The notes beneath the pieces were generated by a model, which saw nothing but the letters and a program-made list of their open reading frames with translations, searched no databases and was not told the DNA's origin. This document shows positions 34,788-44,903 of a stretch of 64,000 nucleotides of DNA, piece after piece. A program made the translations under genes and the position numbers. Source of the DNA: Paramarasmius palmivorus (lineage: Eukaryota > Basidiomycota > Agaricomycetes > Agaricales > Marasmiaceae); the NCBI GenBank assembly GCA_037176845.1, contig JAYKXP010000004.1:434001-498000 (forward strand), read 5' to 3'. Numbering within the stretch: the stretch's first letter is position 1; each line of letters begins with the position of its first letter.

Positions 34788-35588
34788 ATGTCCTCCTTTC
34801 TCCGCTCCATCATCCGCTTCAAAGCACGACCAGTATACACCGTTCAGCGGTCTAGATATCTAGTGCAAGCTAGGAATTTCTCAGCTCGTCAAGATACAAA
34901 GCTTTGCCCAAATTGCTCTCAGCCATTACCGACCGCGCTTCCTGCATGTACTAAATGCTGGACCGTCTCACAAATTCCATCACAAACCAGATATCATGAT
35001 CTTTTTCATCTCCCATACGACCCTAATCCGTTCATAGTTGACGAGGCATTGTTAAAGCGACAATTTCGTCAATCACAGGCCGTCTGTCATCCAGATACAT
35101 GGGCTTCGAAGGGCGCAGTATGTCCATCTCATATTGCCAAGTGCTTGTACTGTTTCTAAGATATCGATACCAAGGACAAGCAAGAAGCAGCTTCAACGCT
35201 ATCCTCTGGGATAAATCAGGCATACCAAACCCTTTTGAACCCGCTATCACGCATCGAATATATCCTTGAAGTGAACGGCGTGCCCATGTCAGAGACCGAC
35301 AAGGTGGAAGACATGGAATTTCTCGGAGACATTATGATGGCCCGTGAAGAAATTCAGTCTGCAGAATCTAGAGAAGATTTGATACATGTAGAACAAGAAA
35401 ATCAAGGCAAGTATGGAGATATGGACACGAAGATTTTGAATTGACCTGCCGCCACAGAGAGAATAAAAGAAACGATGGATGAAATTACACAACTAGTAGA
35501 GAATAAAGACTGGCAAAAGGCTAAAGAAGCCGCAATTAGACTTCGCTACTTGGATGGAATTCGGAGAGCTGCAAAGGAAGTGGAATGA
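34788..35588 (+). CDS. JAC1: HscB/Jac1 mitochondrial J-protein for Fe-S cluster assembly
   Basis: Encodes the co-chaperone that hands the Isu scaffold to mitochondrial Hsp70 during iron-sulfur cluster transfer. The start MSSFLRSIIRFKARPVYT at 34788 gives an Arg-rich mitochondrial presequence. Next comes a four-cysteine motif (CPNCSQPLPTALPACTKC), then the J domain with YHDLFHLPYDPNPF and the essential HPD in CHPDTWASKGA. After an intron come INQAYQTLLNPLSRIEYILE and the HscB C-terminal bundle (EFLGDIMMAREEIQSA). A second intron near 35407-35461 seems to use a GC donor or a shifted acceptor. The C-terminus is KDWQKAKEAAIRLRYLDGIR. The four-cysteine domain is known from human HSCB and is absent from yeast Jac1. 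The 5' region is shared with the divergent dysferlin-domain gene. Confidence 0.93.
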
Positions 35589-35710
35589 CGAGCTGTATTA
35601 CGTATATGCATGTAGAAGGCATCAATAATTTTTTCTTGAAATTACTGTGACAGGTTGCTGCAACCTTGTTGGCGCTTTCACAGTTTGTGCACTGGGGAAG
35701 CCTCACCCGC

Positions 35711-38700
35711 ATGAATGCACTTCTCAGGCATAGGCGTCGCCTCCTGATGCAGCTGAATTCTACATCGGCAAGGATTTCTCTAAAACGTCCCTCTCCATCC
35801 GATCACGTCGAATACTCCTCTGCCAGCGCAAAATTCCCAAGAGCTGAATCTACCAGACGCCCAGGAGACCCCATGCAGCATACAACACGCGGTACACCGT
35901 CACAGCGCGGTTTTCGAAAATCAACTGGTCGGCCATCAGGTCCAGCTCACGGGGGAGATCATGGGCTTGACAAGGGTAGTGGTACGGGTCGGGGAAGCTT
36001 CAAGGAAGCTTCGGGTTCCAGGGGTGCTGGCCGAGGTTTGCTCAAGCAGGCCACTAGCTCTAGTTCCAGAGGCAAGGGAAAGGCTCCTCAGAATAGGACC
36101 TCGCAACATAGGCCTCCAAGAAAGGTTCTCGAGGGACCTTTACGAGACAAAAGTTACATCGAGACGACCTATGGTGCCAGCGTCCAAGGTCAAATCAAGC
36201 CAGCTCATCTACAGGATCCTAAATCCACCGTCAACAACGTGTCGACGAAGATGAACGAGAAGCCCGTGGAATACAACACCCAACAAGGACATGTTTTTCT
36301 TCCAGATGGTCAGCCAATGCAGGTGTTTAGGTGCGAAAACATTCTCCTCCCAAATGTTCCATTGTCTAATACAAATCCAGAGTCTCAGCCATCTTTCCCT
36401 CAGACCCACCTATCATAGGAGAAGGTGACGCTGAATCGCACAAGGAAGCTACGAGACTTGCTGCCCTGTCGCTTATCTATCAGCTGCAGCAGGCGAACCT
36501 GGTAAACCCATTCCTATTCGCACGTCCACCTCTCACTAATACAGTCCATTCAAGATATATTCTGCGAAGCCTAAACCAGATCTACCTGCTACTATCACCC
36601 TCACTAACGGCGTCGAAATCGACTTGGAGCGGGCTAAAAACTTCATGGACTTTTACTGCAACAGATACCGCTTTTCACAACCCCAAATCACCTATCAGGA
36701 GATAAAAGACGGGTGGGAGGCTCTCATGGACGTTCAGGGTCGCCGTATAGGCATGGGCAGTGGCCCCAACAAGAAGGAAGCCCACAGACAGTGCTATCTC
36801 GATGTCGTGCAATATCTCGAAAAATGCGACCCGGAGCTATGGAAGGAATTCGAGGAACGAGGGGACCTAACCCCGTCCCAGCGAATCTTCTTCTCGATGA
36901 CACACGGGATAAACAATGCGATACGGAATCTCGTCGTGGATCTCAAAAACAGCAGTCTATACAAACATCGTCCTTCCCTGGTTGCATCGGCACAAGAAAA
37001 CACAGATACCTTCGCGCGATCATACTATCCTCCCAATCCCAGTTACCTGGTTCATAAATCGAAGACGTTGAAGGAACGACGTGAACGGTATCTATCTAAT
37101 CCCGCGACGGAGAAAATGCGTGCGACCCGAGCTGCATTGCCTGTCTATACCCGTGCCGACATGATCCTGGATATGGTCAACAAGAACGATGTGACGATTC
37201 TCATGGCAGCCACTGGTTCCGGAAAGACCACACAAGTCCCTCAGCTCATTCTGGACTCTTTCATCGAACGAGGTGAAGGTGCCAAGTGCAATATCCTTTG
37301 CACACAACCTCGTCGATTAGCTGCTCTCAGTGTCGCTGATCGAGTGGCGAAGGAGCGTAATGAGAAGCTCGGACAGTCGATAGGTTATCAAGTACGTTTC
37401 GAGAGCAAGGTCCCCGAGGATCATGGCTCCGTCACCTTCCTTACGACGGGAATGTTTTTAAAGAAGATGCAGTCTGGGCTTGCGCAGACGAGCAACTCTT
37501 TGGAAAATGTCACGCACGTTGTGGTGGATGAGGTGCACGAACGTGATGTCGATACGGACCTCTTACTCGTCGTTCTCAAGCGGTGGTTGGCAGATAGGAA
37601 GGCAAAGGGCAAACCTATCAAGGTTATACTTATGAGTGCAACTATCGATCCTACGCTCTTCCAAACGTATTTCCCTGATGACGAAGGGAAACCTGCCAAG
37701 GTCATTGAAGTCCCTGGACGTGCATTCCCAGTAGAGCGACATTTCTTGGAGGACTTCATGCCCAAACTTGCTAGCAGTCCCTCGAGATGGGTCTTCAATG
37801 ACGAATCGGTCGTTAAATATGTCGTTAAACAACTGGGACAAAATGCACTACCTCCGGGGACGCGGACATCAGTCGATTTGTCAAAGATCAGCACGGACCC
37901 GGACGAAGACAATGATTTGCCATATCCCTTGATCGCGGCTACCATCGGGCATGTGTTGCAAAAGTCCGACTCTGGGCACGTTCTAACCTTCCTTCCTGGA
38001 TGGGACGATATCACTGCCATCCAGAAAATCCTGTTGAACCCAGCCGGTCCCCTCGGTATTCCTTTCCACGACACCTCAAAATATCATATCCACCTTCTAC
38101 ACTCTACTATTCCGTTGGCCGAGCAGCAGGTCATCTTTGAGCCTCCCCCCGAAGGTGTCAGGCGTATCATCCTCTCTACAAACATCGCAGAAACATCCGT
38201 TACCATTCCGGATGTTGTATACGTTGTCGACACTGCACGGCTCAAAGAGCAGCGATATGACCCGCAGAAGCACATGTCATCACTTGTTTCCGCCTGGGTT
38301 GGTTCGTCCAATCTGAATCAACGTGCAGGACGTGCTGGTAGACACAGGCCGGGAGAATACTATGGTGTTCTCAGCAAAGACTATGCTGCCAAGTTGCAGC
38401 CTTATCAGACCGTGGAGATCAAGCGCGTTGATCTTTCCAACGTCGTCATGCACGTCAAAGCGCTCAACTTCTCTGGTATGACCGTTGAAGAAGTGCTGGC
38501 TAAAGCTATCGAGCCACCTTCGGAAGAACGTGTCAGCGCAGCCATCAAGGATCTGCAAATGTATGGTGCACTCGATGAGAACAAGGACTTGACTTCCCTC
38601 GGAAGAGTGCTATTGCAGATTCCTGTGGAGGTGCAGGTCGGGAAGCTGTTGCTCTATGGAAGTTTTTTCCGATGCTTGGATCAGGCGCTAACACTTGCTG

Positions 38701-39886
38701 CAATCCTCACGAATCGTGATCCGTGGTGTAGCCCCATGCACCTGAAGAATGAGGCTGCAGCTCGAAAGATCTCATTTTGTCCGCAAGGATTCCGTTCCGA
38801 CCCTCTAACAACACTGACGGCGTACAACAAGTGGTACGAGTTGCAGTCCACGGGGCAGTACATGACTGCCAACCGCTTCTGTGTCGACAACTTCTTGTCG
38901 AAACCCACTATGCTTATGATTGAAAAATTGAAGGGACATCTGTTAAAGTCTCTTTATCAATCGGGGGTTATTCAGATATCTGGTGGTGGCGTCACCGGTG
39001 ACATACGTGCTGTTCCTCCCGAGCTGAACGAAAATGGAGACTCTTTATCTCTACTATGTGCTTTGATAGCCTCTGCGCAACGACCCAAGTTTGCAATTCA
39101 GGCTTCCGAGAGAATTCTACGCACTAGGCTGGATAAGGTATAAGTTCAAGTTTAATGTTACAGATCCGACGCTAACATTGTTCCTAGGCGGTCATGATGC
39201 ACCCATCAAGTGTTAACCATACCAAGCACAACGAAGCCGTATTCGAAGAGGGCGCACCGCCGAAGCAACTTTATGCATTCTCTGAAAAGCGCCGGAACGT
39301 GTCGGCGGGAAGCAGTTCATCTACAACGTTCATAGTGGATACCACTCGCCTAGAACCTCTCATTTACATCCTCTTCGGCGCTTTCCATATCAAACCGGAT
39401 AACCAGGGTCTCTTTTGTGACCAGTGGATAAACATTATCGGTCATCTTGATGCACTGGAGGACATCTGGGAACTACGGAAACTCTTGGATGCCTGCATGC
39501 TTCGCGTATTCGAAGGGCTGATTATGAGCAAACGTCGGAATCGGGCACAGTTGACTGTCATGCGGCGAGAGGAAGAATCCGAATCCGAGGATGACTTTGA
39601 CGATGAGAGGGATCTATCTCTGTCGCCTGTCGAAGTGAAGGAACTTGACCTTCTCAGCAGAGATTTGGTCAAAATCCTGAACATTTACGGCCAAGAGAGG
39701 CTCCAGTACCAGTCTCGCAATAACACCAGACCCGGTACACCTACAACACCAGGAACACCCATGAGTCTCTTTGGCCAAGGCCTGCCCACGATGTTATCTG
39801 GGCATTCTACCCCGTATGGACGATCTCAGTTTAACTCGAGGGCAAGCACACCTGTTGGGAGAATGAGACATAGATTTAATAATTAG
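35711..39886 (+). CDS. DExH-box RNA helicase with double-stranded RNA-binding domains (DHX9/RHA-like)
   Basis: The first ATG is at 35711 (MNALLRHRRRLLMQLN). The N-terminus is Gly/Arg/Ser-rich and disordered, with GRG motifs near 35940-36080. A dsRBD-like fold follows, joined across an intron (PMQVFRVSAIFPSDPPIIG then AESHKEATRLAALSLIYQLQ). A second dsRBD has GWEALMDVQGRRIGMGSGPN and KKEAHRQCYLDVVQYLE. The helicase core has motif I MAATGSGKTTQVPQ, motif Ia CTQPRRLAALSVADR, motif II DEVH, motif III SAT, motif V STNIAETSVTIPDV and motif VI NQRAGRAGR. An HA2 domain (GALDENKDLTSLGRVLLQIP) and an OB-fold follow. The last exon (39194-39886) holds a Ser/Gly-rich C-tail. DEAH/RHA helicases of this architecture unwind RNA duplexes or displace proteins; the specific role here is unknown. 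Introns are short and few. Confidence 0.92.
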
Positions 39887-40226
39887 ACGCTCTCTATTTC
39901 TCTGGATAATACCTTACATGTAGCATTCTATCTAGTTGTATAGTAGTCAATGATCCAATCCCACTCACAGTATCAATTATATCAAAGCTTAAGGCGAATT
40001 CAAGCTTCTGAAAATCAACACGCGTCGCGACTCGGACGATCATACGATAAATACCGCACGTGATACCCCTCTCCCACTTCCCGTCGTCGGCAAGTCGTCA
40101 GCAGCCTGATTCCAGTTTCCTAACCCCCATTTCCTCGAGTCGCAGGTCAAGGCTTGATGTGCCTACTGCCTCTCCTTTCAGACCACATATCTATCTTATA
40201 CTGAACACGACAACTCCTCTACAATC
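39887..40226. other. Intergenic: helicase 3' flank and AP-2 alpha promoter
   Basis: About 340 bp between two plus-strand genes. It is pyrimidine-rich from about 40060 to the ATG at 40227, as is common in fungal 5' UTRs. I see no TATA box, repeat or extra exon. Confidence 0.45.
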
Positions 40227-43200
40227 ATGGCGACTAGTATGCGAGGTTTGACCCAGGCGAGTTCAGTGGTCGACCGTACATGGCATTTCCCTCTGACAGT
40301 TTGTCTTTGAAGTTCATCGCGGACATCCGTGGTGCTCGGGTTCGAGAGTTAGAGGAGAAGAGGATTAACAAGGAGATGGCAAATATCAGGAAGAAATTCA
40401 AAGGTTCTGTTAGGGGATGACCCACTGCTCGTCAATGCATGCTGACATATTTCATCTGCAGATGGTAATTTGGATGGGTATCAGAAGAAGAAGTGCGTCT
40501 CAAATCTATAGTCAACGAAGACAATGCCAACCCTACCCTCTACAGATACGTCGCCAAGATCATATTCACCTACATCCTCGGATACAAAGTTGACGTAGGG
40601 CATATGGAGGCTGTCAACCTGATTTCGAGTCCAAAATACAGCGAGAAGCAGATAGTGAGTCCCTGCTAGCATGAATTCTAGTCCATCTAGTTCACTGTTC
40701 TGTTCTTAGGGATACTTGGCCGTCACCTTACTCATGCACGAGAATTCGGATTTCCTGAGATTGGTCGTCAACTCTATCCGTAAAGATTTACATGGCAACA
40801 ACGAAATAGATAACTGTCTGGCCTTACATGCAATCGCAAATGTGGGAGGAAGCGAGATGGCCGAAGCTTTAGCAGAAGACGTCCATCGTCTACTTATTTC
40901 CCCGTGTGTAGAATATCCCACTCAAAGTAGCGACGTAAATCTCATACGAAATTCTCGCTCAGAACTTCACAAAGCTTTGTCAAGAAGAAGGCTGCGTTGA
41001 CGTTATTGAGATTGTATCGAAAACACCCCGATGTCATTCCTGCGGCGGAGTGGGCTCTACGGATTGTCTCTATCATGGACGATGAAGATTTGGTAAGTGA
41101 TACTTTATTTCAAGCTAATCTTCAGAGTCATATACTCGTAGGGCGTGGTCATCTCTGTGACGAGTTTGGTTATGGCGTTGGCACAAGACCATTTGGACGC
41201 ATTTGCTGTGTGCTATACAAAGGCTGTCGACCGGTTACATCGAGTAAGTTCTTGAACAAGCTTACCTCTGCATCCTTTCTTGAACGCATTGCATCAGCTT
41301 GTCATCGAACATGAATATGCGGCTACGTATGCTTATTACAAGGTGCCATCACCTTGGCTTCAGGTCAAGTTACTTCGGCTCTTGCAGTACTATCCTCCTT
41401 CAGGTGAGGACAACCTTTAGTATGGAATTGCATCATTTGCTTAAACTCTACCTTTAGAGGATCCTGCAATTCGTTCTGTCCTCCATCAAGTACTGCAAAC
41501 AGTCATGAACAATTGCGCCGAGCCTTCAAGAAATGTGCAACACAACAATGCTCAGCATGCAGTCTTGTTCGAAGCGATAGGCCTCGCTATCCATCTTGAC
41601 ACCAATTCTCCCCTCGTCAGTACCGCCGCCGTCCTACTTGCACGATTCATTTCCTCCAAAGAGACCAACGTCAGATATCTCGGTCTCGACACTTTGGCCC
41701 ACCTGGCTGCACGTGCAGAATCTCTGGAAGCCATCAAGAAGCACCAAGCAACTATCATCCTTTCCCTACGCGACAAGGACATATCTGTGCGCAGACGTGC
41801 GCTGGATCTCCTGTATAGCATGTGTGATGTTGATAACTCGGAGCTCATTGTCGGAGAGTTGTTACGGTACCTAAAGGTCGCCGATTATGCTCTTCGGGAA
41901 GAGATGGTGCTCAAGATTGCTATTTTGACGGAGAAATACGCTACATCCTATAAGTGGTATGTTGATACCATCTTGCAGTTGATCAGTGCGGCAGGAGATC
42001 ACGTTGGGGAAGAGGTCTGGTATCGTGTCGTCCAAATCGTTACCAATACGGACGACCTGCAGGAATACGCAGCCAAGGTGGTATTTGAGCACCTGAAGAT
42101 GCCCGTGGCTCATGAAAGCTTGGTTAAAGTGGGAGGTGAGTTGCAAGTCAAGTCATCGCAACCTTACATGTCCTGACTGATGAAAAGGCTACATCCTTGG
42201 GGAATATGGTCACCTCATTGCCAATGAACCCGGTTATAGTCCCATGGAACAATTCCAAGTCCTACATTCCAAGTCCCAATTCTGTGTTGCGCCCACAAGA
42301 GCCTTACTTCTATCTACCTACATCAAGTGGGTTAACGTGTTTCCTGAGATTAAACCTCAATTGGTTACCATTTTCGAACGCTATCGTCACGTACTCGACG
42401 CTGATCTCCAGCAACGAGCGTGCGAATTCTATGCATTAGCGTCGAGACCAGAGGAAGACGAGATCCTGCAGAACGTGTGCGAGGAAATGCCGCCTTTCCC
42501 TCCTCGGGTTAGTGCTTTGCTCGGACGTCTCAACCGGAAACACGGCGATACAGAAGATAAACGAACATGGGTTCACGGAGGGAAGGAGGCGAACCTCGAG
42601 CGGCAGAACTCGACACGAAAAATGTCGACATCGGAGACGAATGGTGCAGCAACTAAAGCAACAAACGGTGCAGACTCGCAGAATATCCTCGGCTCTCTAG
42701 CCGGACTGGATCTATCCTCGTCATCGAAACCCGAGAATGCAGCGCCACCTGTTTCTGTTGGACCGAATATCGACCGCTGGTTTGATAAACTCACATATAG
42801 CGCAGAAGGCATTCTCTACGAGGATGTACAGATACAAATAGGTGTCAAATCTCGATACCAAGGTCACTTAGGGCAAGTGGCTATATATCTCGGCAACAAG
42901 GTGCCAACGCCTTTGACATCGTTCACGACCACTGTGAATGTCAGTGATCCCGAAGCATTGTCTGTTACTTTTGCCAAAATTCCGCCTAACGTCATTCCAC
43001 CTCGCACCCAAGTCCAGCAGCTTCTGCACGTCGAATGCAAAAAATCCTTCTCTACGCCGCCTGTCTTGACAATATCCTTTCTCGCAGGATCACACCAGGC
43101 TATCTCCCTTCGGCTGCCCGTCGTTCTCACCAGATTCTTCGAACATGTCAAGCTTGGTGCAACTGAATTCTTTGAGCGGTGGAGATTGATAGGTGGACCA

Positions 43201-43584
43201 CCGAGAGAAGCGCAGACGATATTTCCCATCGAATTGAACAAGGCGGGCCAATTAGATCTTGCGAAAAATCGAGAAGTAATAAGCGGACATCGTCTGGCTG
43301 TTCTCGACGACGTTGATCCAAATCCTAACAACCTGGTTGCTGCGGGAGTCTTACACATGTCGGTCGAGGGAAAAGTAGGGTGCCTTCTGCGACTGGAGCC
43401 TAACCGGGATGCTAAGGTTGGTTGAATACACGGTCACTGTATACTCTATTTTTACTGATTTTGTGTGTAGCTCTGCAGATTGACGATTCGGAGTACTTCT
43501 GAGGACGTAGCGAAAGAGGTGCGGCAGCTTGTGCAGAAGCCCTTACAGGGAACGGGAACGGGAGCGGGAAAGGAGCCGTCATAG
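40227..43584 (+). CDS. APL3: AP-2 complex subunit alpha (alpha-adaptin)
   Basis: Encodes the large alpha subunit of the AP-2 clathrin adaptor, which recruits cargo and clathrin at the plasma membrane. Exon 1 is only 30 nt ([10 protein letters not shown]) and joins [20 protein letters not shown] across an intron whose donor appears to be GC. The trunk then shows [60 protein letters not shown] and [20 protein letters not shown], all typical of adaptin alpha. A linker rich in Ser/Thr/Asn (about 42540-42760) leads to the appendage domain, with [20 protein letters not shown] and [16 protein letters not shown]. The protein ends [18 protein letters not shown]. Length is about 940 residues, normal for the family. 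About ten introns; the last exon begins after a junction at DAK|LCRL. Confidence 0.96.
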
Positions 43585-43758
43585 AACCTGCTTAATGAAT
43601 GTATCTCGTTGCATGCATGTTTTGTGGACGTTTTACTAGTATATACCTCTTTGAATTCAGGCCTGAATTCTGAGCTGCTGTTTGGGCGCTTGTTTGTGGT
43701 TGACAAATACGAGCGGTTTACTCCGTTTGCTCATACATCCCGACCAACACCACCGACG

Positions 43759-44404
43759 ATGCTGAGCCGTCGAATTTTCTCCAAAGCCAGCCTTGTTCGC
43801 TCGCTTTCACGTGCTTCATCGACCGCCTCGAAACCAGTTCCTTCATCTGCCGACAAAGCTGCCGTTGTTGGCGCACAGGCTCCCAACTACCCTGCAACAT
43901 GGTCCGCCAACCAACGTCCTCGAGCACAGGCTATGTCTGGCCCTCGATTTGAACAGACGGTCATGGAGCTTCAACCTAATCCATTGAGTGCTATGGAGAT
44001 GATTGCAAACGAGCCGGTGAGGGTGGTACATGGAAGAAAAGCAGTTTGTGACGGTGGTGCGTTTCTGTCTGTCCCTCGGAAGACTGGTTTGACAAATGTT
44101 TTACCTCAAGGTTCTGGCCCTCTCGGTCACCCAAAGATCTACATTAACCTGGTATGTATATTGTCATTTCACGTTTAATAAGCTCGACTGACCGATCCTT
44201 TAACAGGACAAGCCAGGCCCTCGAGCATGCGGGTTAGTTTTTCCAGCATTCTTCGAATGAACGATTATTGACATTGCTATTCAACAATCCGCCGTCAACC
44301 TAGCTACTGGTGCGTAAGATCATACCAAGACTACTAGAATTCGCGCTAACGAGACCTTCTACGATAGTGGCATCCAATTTGAGCAAGCACCGCATCATCA
44401 TTGA
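43759..44404 (+). CDS. NDUFS6: Mitochondrial complex I 13-kDa zinc subunit (NDUFS6)
   Basis: Encodes the small zinc-binding accessory subunit of NADH:ubiquinone oxidoreductase, needed late in complex I assembly. The start at 43759 gives a mitochondrial presequence rich in Arg/Ser (MLSRRIFSKASLVRSLSRAS). The conserved core is VVHGRKAVCDGG, then GPLGHPKIYINL across an intron, then DKPGPRACGYCGIQFEQAPH. The zinc ligands expected in the family are visible: Cys of VCDG, His of GHPK and the two Cys of CGYCG. The CGYCG motif is spread over three exons, the middle one being only 6 nt (44304-44309, CTACTG). The stop is TGA at 44402-44404. Presence of this gene implies a rotenone-sensitive complex I, as expected in filamentous fungi. 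Confidence 0.88.
44304..44309 (+). other. 6-nt microexon in NDUFS6
   Basis: The hexamer CTACTG lies between a CTAG acceptor and a GTGCGT donor. Joined to the flanking exons (phase 2 and phase 1), it supplies Tyr and part of the second Cys codon of the CGYCG zinc motif. Skipping it would keep the frame but delete Tyr-Cys. Confidence 0.75.
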
Positions 44405-44903
44405 TCATAGAGCAATCCATTCCTGTACACCGTACCTGCATCCATTAATACTAGGATGTAAAGCAACCGCTCTAGAGCAACCTAGACTGAACCGAGCACT
44501 TCGCTGCGCTGCATTTTTTGATGAAAACAGTTTATCTGTCTTCTTAATCCACAGAAAGCGAGAATGTGTTAATAATACATTACTGTTCTCTACTATGCCT
44601 ATGTCGGGCAGTGGTTGATGCGACTAGCAAACAATTATGGTATGCGAAATGAATGAGCAAGTGGGGAATGCGAACATCGAAAACCAGGATGGAGTGAATT
44701 ATATGCAAGCCTTTTGGAAACGCCACCTGGGTCCGAACAGGCAAGTGTGCTGATGTGCAATAGACAATGGACACGAAAATGAAAACAAAATGAGTGACTT
44801 GGTGTGAGAGAATAAAAATAGTGGAGAAACATGAAGAGAGCAGATGATGATATGAAATAATAGAAAGCGAGAGAAAAGTGAAATGTTTGAAAGGAGCGTG
44901 TTG
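44405..44903. other. Convergent intergenic region, NDUFS6 / RCK kinase
   Basis: About 500 bp between two 3' ends. It is AT-rich with runs of GA and AAATG-like text toward the kinase side. Short open frames on both strands carry no motif. I see no RNA gene or repeat. Confidence 0.45.

Noticed and set aside
37421..38074. 217-codon minus-strand open frame
   Set aside because: Lies wholly antisense to the conserved helicase core; its translation is Ser/Thr-rich with no family signature, as expected for a shadow frame.
44310..44618. 102-codon plus-strand open frame after NDUFS6
   Set aside because: Its start lies in the last NDUFS6 intron and it runs out of frame through the final exon into the convergent 3' flank; no protein signature.
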